A stretch of DNA of 64,000 nucleotides from Todiramphus chloris collaris (GCA_025345505.1 JANVCC010000077.1:9603163-9667162); one strand, 5' to 3'. Shown: positions 28,038-42,785, counted from the stretch's first letter. The notes: generated by a model not told the origin, from the sequence alone. Made by a program: numbers and translations.

Positions 28038-28066
28038 ATGTAAATATATCAATATATATTTTACAT
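28038..28066. repeat. AT-rich near-perfect inverted repeat
   Basis: The left arm ATGTAAATATAT (28038-28049) pairs with the right arm ATATATTTTACAT (28054-28066), leaving a four-base loop (caat) and one bulged T. It is about 12 bp of AT-rich stem. It may extrude as a small cruciform; no transposon family is recognised. Confidence 0.75.
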
Positions 28067-28689
28067 CAAGTGGGTTTTACAAGTGTTCTGGCCCAACTTA
28101 GAAGAATCGTTTCAGCTCTCCACAAATCTCAGAGTGTCATTTAGGGCAAAGGGCTATTTTCCAATGCTCTGCACAGCTTGATGCTGCTAAAGGTGCAACC
28201 ATTTTGTGAGTACTTCTGTAAAGGTGGCTGGAGAAGCAGGCATGCTCTGAAATCTCCAGTGCCTTGGCCTGCAGGTTAGGCCTTCAGTGGGTGAAGATGT
28301 ACCAGTGTTGGGTAGATGCATACGAAAGGATGCTTTCATCGCATTTAGTCCCATTGCCTCCTGTGTCCAGAAATAATTGGAAATAATCTTCTAGCAGGCA
28401 CCACTGCCCAAGCAGCTGCATAGCTCTTGAGCTACCTCCAGTGCCTGCTCATACCTCTGGCAGAGAGCTCCGGCCTGCCCCCACAGATCACCCCTCTCTG
28501 TCTTTTCCTTGGTGAGAGCAGAGTGGGTCTCTGCAGTGAGACAGGCAGCAGGCAGAAGTAAGAGGCATATGTTTGTATGTGGAGGTGGGATGAGCTGCTC
28601 TGGCAGCTGGCAGCCTGAGGAAGGGATCCAGACATACAAATTCAAACCCTGTGGCTCTCAAAGGGGGATCATTCTGCTATGACACCAGC

Positions 28690-29060
28690 CCAGCTGTTTC
28701 CCCTTCTCCTTGCCCTCCCTTTCCTTCCCTTCCCATCCCTCCCCCAGTGCTAATAAATATGTACTTAATTCATTTAATTCCCATGGAAGTTTGCCATCAA
28801 GGCGTAGAACTCAAAGTTTACAAGATAAATGAGTGTGAGGAAAAACATGAAGCAATAGTTCAGAGAAGAAAATGCAGCCAAAGAGAATGACTGGCAAAGA
28901 GAAGGAAATGGGAATTCCTGGAGGAAGGATCATTCCCCCGGAGAAGCTTGTGAAGGGAGTGAGCAGAGAAGTGAGAGTGTGATGTGATGAGGCATAAGGG
29001 CAGGAGCATGAAGGAAGGTGGCCCTGGAAAAGAAGGAGAAGAGGGGTGAATGGAGGTGGC
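28690..29060. repeat. Polypyrimidine tract followed by purine-rich stretch
   Basis: From about 28695 to 28745 the + strand is almost entirely C and T (ccttccctttccttccc-like). From about 28855 to 29060 it becomes strongly purine-biased (repeated gaagg, gagaag and aaaggaa words). The long minus-strand open frames here (28811-29170 and 28860-29441) are by-products of this bias and are not called as genes. Confidence 0.6.
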
Positions 29061-30799
29061 AGCTGGGCAGGATTCCAGGAGTGGGCTTTTAAGGGGATGA
29101 AAGCCAATGCAGGACCCTTTGAGTTGCTGAACCCAACCCCTACAGTCACTGGCAACCAGAGCAGAGCCATGTGTTCTGGGAGTTGGTGAACAGATGATCA
29201 CAGTGCACACCCCAGCCCAAAAATGCTTCTGATCACCTTGTAGCATACCTAAGACCTTCAGTATGCAAGACCAAGTGCCATATGCTGCAAGAAGCGAGCA
29301 AGATAGCCTTTCCTGTGATGCTGTGGCTGGAGGGATGGGAGAGGAAAGGACTTGAGCAGCAGTGTTTGCGATGCACCGATGAGAGGAGGTTGAAGAAGAG
29401 TTCATTATAGACCCAAAGGGTACATCTGCATTGCGTAACACAGCGTAGCGTGAAGGCAGATGCAGCTCTCTGTGCTTTGCCAGAGACTAATTCCTGGAAA
29501 GGGTAGCATAGCTGTCCTCCTGGTAGTCTAAACAAGCTAGTTCCTTTAGGGCTACTGCAGATACCTCTGCTCCACATTTCATAGACATACTGTAAGTTCC
29601 TGTCAATAAGGAGTTTGAAATAATTCAAGACAAGCTCTGCAATGACAGAACTGTTGGCCACCAAAAGCAAAGGAGCAAAAGGTGAGACGCAGACGGAGTG
29701 CTCCCGTGCTGCAGGTCGTACCGTGTTGTCAGAAACGCTCTGCAGAGAGCAATACTTCGCAATTTTTTCCAAGGCTCGTGTTTTCTCTGTAATGGTCTGC
29801 TACCCTTTGAGTCAACGCTCTCCTAATTTAGCCTGCAGTATCATGTAGTACCCAACACACCCTCAATCTGTAGTTGTGACTCTACCAGCCCCTCTACAGA
29901 ATTAACTTGGCTCTGAATTACTCATTCGATGTGCCAGCACATGTAAAATAGGCTCTAGTGAATCAGATTCTGTGCTCAGGGACTGAACTGCAGTAAATAC
30001 AGAGAATCAGAGAAGCTCCGTCTGCATCTGGGCTTTCATGTCCAGAGGGATAGTCTTTCTCCACTGCCTGCACAGCCTCTCTGAGCAGGACAGGCACACA
30101 GATGATCTGGGAATGAAACCCCCAGCACCACACCACACCTCCTGCCCTCTGCAGTAATGCTGATGTGGCAGCAAAAAATGTAGGGGCATAAAACAAGTAA
30201 CCCAGGTGAGGTCTGGAGTAAGAACTTGCCCAGTGACAGTAAAATAAAAATAAAAAAATAAAAAGACAAGAAAAATATAAAAATGTCCTCTAAGGCTGAG
30301 CTGCTTCAGACCTGAGTGCCCATCTAGCAGACAGAGAGGAGGAGCAGGCACAGCCCATCAGCCTGCATTAGGCTTCCCTGGGTTGATGGAGCCTAACCCC
30401 CTAGGCAGCGTGCAGTCTGGTGGTCCCAGCAAGGAGCAAAGTGAGGTATGCTGGGAACACCTACCTTTACTGGTTAGAGCCCAGTGCAGAGGTCGTTTCC
30501 CTTGCTTCAAGCAAGGAGCAGTGGACAAGAGACAGACCCTCAGAGCTGTGGTACCCTACGTGATGACAGCCACAGTGCCCAAGTCCCTCCTCCCACAAAC
30601 ATGGCAATTTGTAAAAGGACAGGGAGACGTAGCTCTGCGCTGGAGAATGTGACTGCGAGGGTTTAACACTTTGATTTGTAAACAGCAGCAGAACAGCTGA
30701 AGTCAAGCTGGTAGATTTTGAAGGTTCTTTTTAAAAAAAATATGGTGGTGAATCATGTTTGGTTTTGCTGCACGGTTGAAGTAAACCAGAATGGGGCAC

Positions 30800-30905
30800 C
30801 TGGGAGTGGAGGAGGAGAAAGAACGAGAAACTAGAGTCAGGGAAGAGGAGGGGAAAAGAGGTTAAGTGGAGAGAAGGGCAGACAAGGAAAGCGTGGGCAG
30901 CATAA
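30800..30905. repeat. Purine-rich (GA-biased) tract
   Basis: About 100 bp dominated by gga, gaaa and ggga words on the + strand, with few pyrimidines, ending near gcgtgggcag. It is low-complexity intronic DNA about 0.8 kb upstream of GRK5 exon 2. No coding or transposon signature. Confidence 0.6.
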
Positions 30906-31662
30906 AAGAGTAACACCAAGAGCAGGTAGCTTGGCTGGATAAGCTCAGATGTGGCACCTAGAGATTCCAGTGATGCCTTCAGCATGGTGTTTATAAAAAG
31001 AAGTCGATGAGGGAGATTCTTCAGTGTGGAGGGGCTGAGGACCTTGGACCTGGTCCTGCCAGAGCTGGAGGAAGACAGCTAGGTTGTTCTCATTGAAGAC
31101 AGTCCAGTTCAAGAAATTTTGGGAAAGAGTAAGAAAGGGAAAAAGGAACCTAAAAAAGATTTTCTTTTCATGAGGATATTATATTAATTTTCTCCTGCTG
31201 CTCTTCTCCTGTGGAAGCAGCCCTGACCAGAGTGTGTAACATCAATGGTAATGCCATGTTGTCAGTATGTGTAATGTGAGAGGGGGTGTAGTGAGAATTG
31301 AATTTTGGTCTTCAGTTTCTGGCAGTCCTTTTGGGATGGAATCAGGGCTCACGCCAAAACCAGGAGGAGGTCCTGGTTGAAAAGATGTGAGCTGTAATTT
31401 TACAAGATTATTTGACTTGCACGAAACTGCTGTGAGTTAGGGCAGAGGTGATGTTGGAGATGCTCCATTCAGCACTGTCATCTGAACTGGACCTGGTGGG
31501 CCACAAGCCTGAACTCCCAACTTTTAGCAAGCTGATCTTCCAGATGCCACCTCCTCAATCTGTTTCATCCCAGACAAACTCAGATTTGATCTGTACATCT
31601 ACCCACAATGTCTCAGCTTTAGTTATTAAGGATATCCATAAGAACAGTGACTGGGCTGGTAA

Positions 31663-32187
<525 letters not shown>

Positions 32188-35100
32188 TAAAAGGACATTC
32201 AGAAAGGAATCCCCTCATCATAACCTTCATTCACTTGTAATAAGTAGCTCTTTATCCAGGGGGAAATGAGACTTGATGAAAGCAGAGAGATTGCTGATGT
32301 AGTTGGAGGTTAATATTAATTATAGTCTGGATATAATGTTTGAAGCAGCAGCCACTGCCCTCTACTCAGAAGGGTTGCTCAGCAGTGCCACCCTCCATTC
32401 AAACCACTACATTATATTTTTTTTGCAGGATGTGTAAACAATTTTATTTATTTTTTTTTTTAATTCCTTTGTTTTATCAATGTGGACCAAACGCTGCAGA
32501 TTTGGAAGGGAGCTTGCAGTAGCCATTTCCACAGCACGGCATTTCTCCTGCTCGTACCTGCCAAATTTCAGCATTCTTTTAACTGCTGCCTTGGCAAACA
32601 CGGCTAGCACACACCTCCTTCTGTGTATCCTGCCCAGTGTTCCTGGTCTCACCACAAGAGGTTAATTTCAGCAACTGAGGCTCCTTTTCTCTGCTACCCT
32701 GACATAAAATCCAGCCACTGGCAATGAATGAATGAGAGGCAAGAAACTGTAACAACTGAGATAACAAGCAGCATAATTTGTCTAACTTGGGTGAACTCCT
32801 GGGGTCTGAGTGACAGTGCCCTGGCACTCTACATTCGAAATTCACAGTGTGTTTATGCAGAGAAAATATGTGGAATGTTTTGAAACTCTTTTCATGGTCT
32901 CCTGCAGTAAATTCTGCTTCCCTCATCCTTGCTGTAGAGCTAAAAGGAGGTAAGGGGTAGGCGGGAGAAAAAAGTATAGGTTTTCCCATTTTACAGACAC
33001 TCAAGGAACACAGAAACCCTGGAACAATTTGTGGAGGTACAGAACCTGCTGGAAGCAAATCTGACTTAATATACTGTAATTTGCATAGGGAATTATCTCC
33101 ATTGTTCCATCAACCTTGGCTTCTACATGGGAAAATGGCACCAGGTAAAATGCTCACTCTTTACAAAGGTGTAATATCCTAAAGTATCTTTAAAAAACCA
33201 AGCCTGCCAATAATTTCCATTTCTGAAATGCTGTATCTAGCTCTTTTTCTTGGTGTCAGCTTTGTCCTAAATGTAACTTGGTTTGCATTTTTTTTTGTGA
33301 ATGAACTGGTGAAGTAATAGAGCAAGAGCCCTTGTGATGCTCTTGGTGGATCTGGCAAAGATTACCTGTTGACTGGGAATTCTAGCAACTGACTTTTACA
33401 CAGTGGGAAATAAGGTCCAAATATTTGTTCTAGGATTATGATTTTTATTGAGTAGCTTTCCCATTGAGCTGCATGTGATTACACAAGGAGTGAGGCACTG
33501 CTCAGCCTGAGTAAGGTCATCTGTCCTTGCTGGCTCTGCCATTTTTCAGTTAATCTAGCTGAGGTTGAAACATCCCAAGCAGTCAACATTCCTAAACCTC
33601 TCCTTGCTCATACAAGGAATTCAACACGTATTGAATGAGCCAGACTCCCATAATCTATAGCATTAAATTGTTTGCACGTGTCTGATTGATCTAAGGTGCT
33701 CAGGATGGGTCTGTTGCACGTGCAGATCCATTGCACTGGGTTCTGTGTTGCTCAGGGATATCAAGGGACAAGTACCAGTCATTGCAGCCTGGCCTTAAAC
33801 CTCCTCTTTCACTGTCTCTGCCGAGGAAGAACAACTCCCTTGGCTTTAACCTATCCCCATTTGTTATTTTCTGCAACTCCTTTATAAGGATGTCGGGATT
33901 TCAGATGACAAGGTGATTTTGTAAGGGAGTGTTCTGAAACACCTTTCTTGAACCAGCAACCAAACTGCTCTGTGACTTTTATGGGTTCCAGCTGATTGGT
34001 GTGTCTACCCATCAGTCCATCCCGGGACAATTTCTTAGCCCACTGGTCAGTGCCAATCAAATTTCATAATGAAATAGAAACCCCAGAGAGGCTTTTTCCT
34101 CCTATCTCCATGAATATAAACACCAGCAGAGAACAACTTTATATAAGCAGAGAGCCACAGTTTCATTTCAGTGTATTTAGAGATCAAAACAAATACTGGT
34201 AGGTTCTGCTCATCACAGACCTCTTCGCTGTGTGTCCATCTCCCAGCACTTTTGGTCAGACACAGTCTTGCCACTTGGCCACAACTTAAAAAAAATAAAA
34301 TAAAAAAAAAATCATGCCATGTCTTAGAGGGTTACATGAACTGGAGGACTTGACTGTTGAGGTTTTGCTGTACTCCTCTTTTCTGGATGCTTCCCAAGAG
34401 CCTCCGTGGAAAAGCTGGAGGCAGAAATGGGATGGACCTTTTGATTTAGAGCGGGGATGGAATGGACTGCTGTGAAGAGAGGCAGGGCTGAGTTTAATGC
34501 TGCCGTAAGCCATGGGTGGAAAATGCTGCCGTTGTAAGTGTGGCAATGCAGCCTACACGTGTGTGTGGGTACCCACATTTCGGTGTAAAAATGTGTGTGC
34601 TTTTGCACCCCACTAAGGTGGACTGAAAAGAGTCTGTGTCTCAAAAAAAATAGCGTAGTGTGAAAAGAAATCTGTGAAAAACAGGAAGGCTGAAATAAAC
34701 CAAGGGTCTGCGACCTGTGTTGACACAATTATGAGTCAGTTCATACCTTTTGGTTCCCTCTGTGTTTACAGGAGACTCTGTGTTTGACTATCCATCATCT
34801 GGTGTCTTACTGGAAGACTGGCTCACTAAGGCCCTTTTTTTCTCCTCCTTCTTGTGCATAGAAACAAAAATCAAAACACCCGAGAGAAGCACTGTTTCTT
34901 GATAAATAAACAAATGCTAGAAACATCTTTATTAAAAGTACCATTTAGCCAAGGAGCTATTTTTTTGGATTGCACTTAAAAACAACTTTTCTCCTTTCTT
35001 TTTTGTCCAAAGTACACACTACCTTCTGCAGGGAAATTCAGTGCCCTTCATTGTGTGCTAATTAAACAGACAAGTGGAACAGGGATGCTACACTAATACC

Positions 35101-38100
35101 TTTACTGGGTTCTGAGAGAGGCTTGTGTATGTACACTTGTATACTATGAATGCCTAATGTATGTTTCTGTTTGCAGCCCTCTTCCTGGCTGTATTTAATT
35201 GCATTACAACAGCCAGCCCTTTCCAGGTTACTATTGGCATTAGCGGCCCTTTTGATCGATGAAAACTGGTGTTTGACATGCTGGTGACGATGGCTTGTGA
35301 CAGATGCTGCTAGTAAATGGTGTTCTGCCACCTTTAAAATTCACAGCTGATAGCTGGGCAAGAGAGAGATGTTTCAACAGAAGGGAAAAAAAATAGAAAG
35401 GCGCGGCTTTAAAAATTCCTGCACTTGACAAACAGGGATGGCATGAGGAGATGCCACAAGTTAGGGATACCCACTACTTTAAAGGCCATCAGTAAACAAA
35501 AATATAAGAAAAAGTGTAATTTTGAAGGCCAGAGTGTCTTTTTTCATGATAAAAGATCCTGAATGTCTGTAAATATTTCTGAATGACGCAAAAGGTTCTG
35601 TTGGTTAAAAGTGTGGAATTTTTATTTATTTTGCTCAGACCCATTCTGTGCTTTTTTTTTTCTTCCGTAAAAAAAACTGCTAGGGTGAAAGAGTTGATTA
35701 TTCTGATCTTTGGCAAATTTTCTTTCACAACTGTCCAAATGCTATATAATAAATCAGGATATTTTTTTTCCCCATAGATTGAAGTTTGTGGGGAGACTGC
35801 CACAGAATGTGTCTGCTGTTTGTTGCACGGAGTGATTTGTTGCATTATCGCAGAGAACTTTAACTCCTTCAGTGAAGCAGTTTCTGGCTGTGTATTGTAC
35901 TCGGGTACAAAGAGAATTCTGATGATTTCTCTTGTTAGATATTTATATTCAGTGAGATTTCACAGTCAGAAAGTTCTGTCCTATTAATACTAATTTTGCC
36001 ATACTTGGTTTAAAAAAGAGGAAAAAAATCCTCCCTGTGCCATTTAACCTCTTATGTGACATTTGCGTCCCATTTATCCAGGGTAGAAGTAGCTTGAGCT
36101 TATAATCCTGGCAGGTTCTTTTCAGTGTTGTTAAAAATACACTTCTGCGTGAGAAGTGCTTTGTAAGGATGGTGAACAGAGTAAGTGGGACAAAACTGAA
36201 GCCACAGAGTTCACACGCTCACTTTTTACAAGCGCTGGCTCTTTTTTCCCTCCACCTTTTTTTTTGTATCATACTTTTTCAGGCATGATGAAGACCTTCT
36301 CCTACATGATTTTTTTTTCAGTCACTTTAGAACTCATCTACCTAGAGTCACATTGATGGTGCAGTCTCTGGAATGGGATTCAGACCCAACTAAATGAGGT
36401 GTTTTGAGCCACCAGCACAGGCGCTGATAGCAATCAAGAAGCAGCAGTGTGCACATCAGTGACTGAGAGATGTTTGAGTATTTATCCAGCTTCCTAGAAA
36501 TGCTTTGCAGCCTGCACTGAGCTCCATCCTGTGTCAGAAAGACTGCTGCTAACCCTGGTTATCTCATTTAAAGGTAGCTTGGACACCCCTGTTTTGCTCC
36601 ATGGTACTGGGGCATCGTTCATGAATTCCCACCAGCAATTCTCAGGTTCCTTGTCAGCTTTGCCAGCACTGCAGAGATAAACTCAAGGGTTAGAGGTCTT
36701 GGAAAAGAAAAAGTGTGAATGGAAGCTGCCTCTGAGTGATCAGGTGATAATATGGCATACAGATGTTCATCATGGGATAATGAGTTTGTGTGGCACCCTG
36801 CCCCGCTTCAGCTGGGGACGGATCAGACCCGGGGTTGTATACATTCAGGGAACAGAGATGTAGGCGATGCAATACAGGGCATGTGCAGATCCCAGAGTCT
36901 GAGCCTATGTGGTGGTGTCACTCATAAAGCCCAGGCCCTGAAACTGGGAAAGAAAAGGCATCAAAAGCCTGGTCTAATCAAAACCACGGAGAAGTAGCCA
37001 ATTTTCTCTCCACCAATTTCTTCATCTCTGGTGTTTACAGTGATTAAGAAGCAAGGTTTAGAAATGTAATCCTGAAGCCAACAAATAGATCAAAGGAAAG
37101 AATTGCAGCTTGTCTTCCACTGTAAATAACCAAGCACAACTGGTTAGAAGTTCTCTGACTATCTTATAGTATCAGTCTGAACACTATACCTAAGGCTGGT
37201 CTCATGGTTTGGGCTGAAGCAAGAGGTTTTGATAAATATTTTCTTTGTAGAAAGCATCAGCTTTCCTTGGAAAAAAACCTAACATTTTTACTGGAAATAG
37301 TTTTTCAGCAAGTTGTCAGGATTCCGTGGCATGAAATAACAGCAAGGGGAATTGTCTCGTGCTTTCTTTCCAAAAGTGTAGGCATGCGGGTAGCTGTGTC
37401 GGGAAGATGCTGGTGGGATGGGATGTGTGTACAGAGCTGAGTACTCAGCATGGGGCCCTGCAACAACTCTGGGACACACATGGTTTTCTGCAAAACCAGG
37501 GGACTGGTATCAGTGGAGTAGAAAATACTACCTAGGTTTTTAAAAAAAGGCAATATACGGTATCATTGTTACACTGTTCGTTGAAATGTGTTTCCAGAGA
37601 AATTCCTATCACTTCAGTCCCAAGCTGATAAACACACGGGCTCACAAATAATTTTTTGTCTACATAGGGAGACTCTTGAAATTCAATTGACACCAGATGG
37701 GTTGGGGTTTTTTTCATCCATCAGAATTTTGCTCTGTATGAAAATAGGTTTTCCCACATTGGTGCCCTTAGATAACTGCAGCATAAGATATAATTCAGTC
37801 GATATCAGCAATAGCAAAGTGGTATCTTGCTAGTGTTCTTGCATCACCCAAGTGTCTGCTCCTCACCCAGGTGTTTGTTTACAGCCCAGGCTTAGGGATG
37901 GGAGTGGAGGTCCCACTGCAGAGGCTTGGCATTGCCCTTGGGGTCACACTTACTGTGCCAGGACCCAAGGGCTAGTTGTGGTGCTGCTGTGGAGATAGTC
38001 CCTTTGAGGCTGGAGAGGTACCTAACAGAAAATCTCCCCAGATTAGGTGTCCTCTGTGGTGGTTGTCTGTGGGGAGAGCACAGAAAGAGGACAGAGAGAG

Positions 38101-38530
38101 TGGAACCCAAGAAGGATTGAAAGCAAAACGGGAAGAACTGCTGAACGCTGCGGATATGGCTTATTGCTCTGGAAAAAGTTATGTGGATTTTTTTTTGTTG
38201 TGTATAAAATTAATGCAGAAAACCCCCTATTTCTAAAGAAGAAACAAAGTCCTTCCCCTTGACAGTCCCTACCACTCAGTTTTTTTCTTTCTTCTACAGC
38301 AGACACAACTTTCCCTTCTCTCCCTTGAGCCAAAAGGTCTCTGTTGCTCCTTCAAAGCACAGCTTATGCAATCTTTCCAGCATAGACCTTGCCTTCAGCA
38401 GTCCCCTGTAGTTTCTTGTATTTTACATGCTGTCCCATATCATGAATGCATCTAAATAAAATTAGATACTCTTCAGGGGCAGGAACTGGCCTCATGATAG
38501 AAACTGTTCCAGCACATGAAATGATACGGC

Positions 38531-38538
38531 TGACGTCA
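38531..38538. promoter_or_regulatory. Palindromic CRE (TGACGTCA)
   Basis: A second exact CREB/ATF consensus in the window, in the context acggcTGACGTCAaaacc, in otherwise AT-rich intron 2 sequence with few CpGs nearby. It is a single motif without supporting context, so function is only a possibility. Confidence 0.3.
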
Positions 38539-40309
38539 AAACCATATTGTTTGTTTACAAACCCACAGTTGATTCAGTTCCTTTCTTTAATGTCCTTCAG
38601 AATCAACTATAATTCTATCATAAACATAGGTTTCTAGTGCTCTAATGATGGACAAACAGAGCGATGTTTGGTGCCCTTGCAAGATTAGCTGTATCCAGTT
38701 TATAGCGATGGGTGGAATTGAGAAGGGTTGTATTTTTTTCTTGCTATTTTTTTTTTTTAATGCCATCACAGAAAGTATGTGAAAAACAAGCTGGTTTATG
38801 TATCTAGTGAGACTCAAGACTAACACGGGGAGAACAGGCTGCTTACAGGCTGCTTGTACTTGACAGCTTCCAGGATGGGAAGGGGACACAGGGGAAATGA
38901 GTTGAAATGATCTCAGCCCACATTCTATTTGCAGAATGTATTTCACAAGACTTCTTAATCCATTAAGTATTACCTTGGCAGTGGCAACCCAGAAAGAAAC
39001 CAAGAAAGACATTGCTATTCTCTATAAAGAACAGGCATCAAATCCACATCTCCTTTACCAAACAGTGAGTTGTCATTCAATAACAAGCCTCCTAAGGAAC
39101 AAATATTATCAATAAACCTCTGTGTTTTCATTTTGTGGCAAAGACTGTGTTTGTGCAGTGAATTGGTCTTTGCAAATCAAAAAGGAAAAAAAAAAATGCC
39201 ACGACACACTTTGAATTATTTCCAGAAGTTATTACAGGGATATGCAGAAAAGGAATTAGATGGGAATGTATCCTTTTAAAAGATCCATTTCATCTCTCTC
39301 TGAAAACAGAAGTAGATATTGTGAGCTGCAGGGTTTTTCATTATCTTGTTAGGTAATATGAGTCATTAAGGCTAATTAATACTTATGCAGTGATTTGGAA
39401 TAGTAAAATACTATAGAAGTGCTCACGGGTCCTGTTAAATAGTAGCAGTTGGTTGTTAAGGAAATTTATTTTAAAGCAAATTTAGCATTTGCTGAATATG
39501 GGGAATGAGAGGGAGGGCTACTTTTATGACAAAAATTTCCTCTTCTCTCTCACTTGTAACTTTGCTACAGGTAACAATGAGAGGAAGGCGGCAGGACAAC
39601 GCAAGCCCCTGGTTTGGTTGACTCTCTTCTCCAGCTCTGCTGAAGTCAGCGAGAACGTTTCCCTTAAATAAAATTCTACAGGAGCCCTCTTATGATAAAA
39701 GGAGGGAATTGTGGGGAGGGAATAGAGAAAAGATCCCCAGGCCTACATTATAGGAATGATGCAAAGTATTCTCATGGGCTGAGCAGCCTGAAATCCTTAC
39801 ATTTGGGGATGCATTCGGGCTTTTAGGGAGGGTTGGGATTAACCTAGGTTAATGCTTCTCTAGGAAGATAAGTCATTTGGAGTAGTTGTTAGAGGAAGTG
39901 TGATTTTGACTTGGCTTCTTCTAGTTATTACAGAGGCCTCTAGGATTGTGGCTGGGCTTTGATTTAGGCTTTACTAGGAACAGCCATGCTAGAAGTATGG
40001 CCTGATGCAATGCTGCAGGTCAATGTAGATGAACATCTGAGCCCCTGGCTGAAACATTTTATAACAAAAGCAGCTTTTTGAATGAAATATGCCTGGGAGA
40101 AAAGTGGAGTTGTTATTCTGGTTAAAACCTGAAACCCAATGTTTTTCTCTTTTATTTCCTCCTTCCATGCCCTTCTTTGGTGGAAGAGGGGCACGGAAAA
40201 AAGAAGCATTCTATTCTTAAAACCAGAATATAAATGGTAGTCTTAAATTATATGGAAGTCACCCAAAGTCCATAAAATATTTTGAGGGAATCGAAATTCG
40301 CATTTTTTA

Positions 40310-40325
40310 ATATATATATATATAT
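40310..40325. repeat. (AT)8 dinucleotide microsatellite
   Basis: An uninterrupted alternating AT run of 16 bp, preceded by a T6 run and followed by gctattttg. It is short and probably weakly polymorphic. Confidence 0.9.
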
Positions 40326-42755
40326 GCTATTTTGAATATTTGCAAAATATGGAAGCAGTCTTATACTTCTCATTTCAATTTTATTTCTGTCTTTGCAGTG
40401 CTTCTTTTACAGAAGCACTCTACCACAAAGTGTACTCCTTTGGCACAAGGTATATTTGTTCCTTCATTGTAAAGGTCCTTGATCTGTGCACTTCTGTTCT
40501 GCTGGTTTAGTTATCTTTTCCCGACAGTGCAAATGGACAATAAAATGAATATAAATACAATATTTCAGTTTTAAATGTAATAGAAGACACTGCAAATTAT
40601 TTTAGGAGTTATCAGGATTGGGGTTCATACTCCTTGGAAATCCATGTCTGAGACAACACCTGAGATAAAGGGCCTTAGTGAAAATCTGGCCCATTATGAG
40701 CCTAGTGTTCCTGATTTCTGGCTTTCAAGGAAAAGGGAGGTTGAGAGTTTTTAGGTTAATTCCAGGCATAACTTTTAATTCTGGTTTTAAGATATAGTGG
40801 GGGCAGGGAATTCACGTGGGAAATGTTAAAATCCTGATGTTTTTGGTGGTTTGGCTGAATCCCTGAAGTCATTGAGGGATTCCATTTATTTTTCAGGTAA
40901 TCACTATACGCTGTTTGAAAACACTTTGGAGGTGATAATTGGAAATATATCTCTGTGCTCTGTAGATCAGATATTGGGTCATGGCCATGAATTCTGATGA
41001 ATATTGATATTAAAATAGAACCCCTACTTGGCAGGGTCAAAGCAGGAGTTATGAGACCATTTCTAAAGAAAGTACCTGGTTATGCCAGTACTTTTATTTC
41101 CTTATTAATCACTTTTTTTACCATGCTAAACCAATGACAGGGAATTCCAGCACAAGTAAAATAAAATATTCTCTACCCTAAACTTCTGTCTCTTAGCTGA
41201 AGTAATGGAAAGGTTGAGTGAAAGTCCAATGTAGCAGAAGGGAAACAAAATTATAGAGCAAGATGGTATAATTCAAACTATGAAAAATCTCCCAAGTCTG
41301 GCGAGGTAGGTAGTCTGGTGCTAGATTTTGTTGAAGAACTCCCTGTTGTCCTGGAATTGATAAAGTTCAGTGAAAAAATGGCTCAACAAAACCCTGAACT
41401 CTTATAATCCTTAAAAATATATGTTATGAACCAAGACATTTAAGTCATAATTAAATTTAGTATATTAAGAAAAATATGAAGGTTTTGACCTTTCCAGAGA
41501 ATAATTGATTAATTCCAAAAGATGGGAGGTCTCGATGGTATTAAATGACCCACAAAAATACAGTCTCTGCAAATAGTTTCAGACTTCTTTGTGCCTGCCA
41601 GATTCACCATCCTCCTGCCCTGCACCATCAAGTATATTTGCAGTGGCACCTGGAGGGTCTCTTCACATCACATTGATTTTCTGAGCTCTCTCTTGGACAA
41701 GGTAGTGTTGACAGATTGGTGAAGGCTATTCTCATGAGCAACAGAACCTGGCTCAACTTCATATAAGTGTTTGCAGTGTTGAAACAGCCCCTCTACAAGT
41801 GCTTTCAGGCTTTCAATAACTGCTGGTTCAAAACACTTTTGGCATTTGTAAATATGGCTTATGGAGAAAAATGGATTTGAGCACAGGAAGAATTTGGTGT
41901 AAGTCACTTCAGAAATATTCTGATCAGTCCAAACAAACAATATTCAGCGCTCGAGTATCACATTCATCACATATACCTTTTCGGCATAGGTATAGTTTGT
42001 CTCATGAGCAGTGACTTCAACACACTGAGCCCCAAGTGAGGTTTAAGAGGTAAGTAAGGACACCCTGCAAAGGTACAACACTGACTCTAAAACTCAAAAG
42101 AGAGAAACCTATGGTGGGGAACTTACTGAATAGCATGGACTATTTGATTTAAGGTAGCAAAGTGTCACATATTCATGCTGCTCAGCTCTACAACAGCCAA
42201 AGCCAACTGGCAGCCATGCCACTTCAAGCAAGATCCTTTTCAAATCTCTTTGTCTGAACCTGCTAAGCTTGAGCATGAGTAACTGGGGGGGATACCTTTG
42301 GAAAAAACCTCCATGCTGCTGACAGGTTGGGCCCCACATGGGAGGGAGTTACTTGTCCCTGGGGTGGGAAAGGGCTCCTGGAGGCTTCTGTCTGCCCCAG
42401 GTCTGTGTCCAAGGAAGATGGAGAATATAAGAGAGAACAGGTGGGTTGTGAGGGACAACTGTAGGTCAATAAGAGTACACACCTTTTGCATGGTTAGTAG
42501 GAGTATTCCTGAGGCTCGTACTGTTTGGGAGAGGAGAAAAAAGACAGCACAAAAAGAGCAGCTATTAAATAACCCTTGTGTTGGGAGTGGACCTCATGAC
42601 TGTCCTTAGCTCCATGGAGGCTTTCTTCCTTCAAGGTAGAGACTCTTTCCTTGTGAGACTGCTTTCATCCTTGCCCAGGAGACTGTGGGTGTCCATGGGG
42701 CGCCATGACCTCATTATCTTCTATGGGAAAAAAAAACCCCAAAACCTTCTAAAAA

Positions 42756-42785
42756 TATTGTCTATGCCAGTATTGTCTATGCCAG
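42756..42785. repeat. 15-bp exact tandem duplication
   Basis: The unit tattgtctatgccag is present twice without mismatch (42756-42770 and 42771-42785). Identity between copies suggests a recent slippage event. It lies next to an A-rich/C4 run (about 42728-42744). Confidence 0.9.

Noticed and set aside
28860..29772. Minus-strand open frames of 193 and 179 codons upstream of exon 2
   Set aside because: No recognisable motif, no conserved splice arrangement, and partial origin from purine-biased low-complexity sequence. Two such frames per 64 kb are not surprising in two-strand, three-frame scanning.
36583..36595. TTGGACACCCCTG, resembling the terminal bases of some DNA transposon inverted repeats
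   Set aside because: No partner terminal repeat in opposite orientation and no target-site duplication were found; 13 bp is insufficient.
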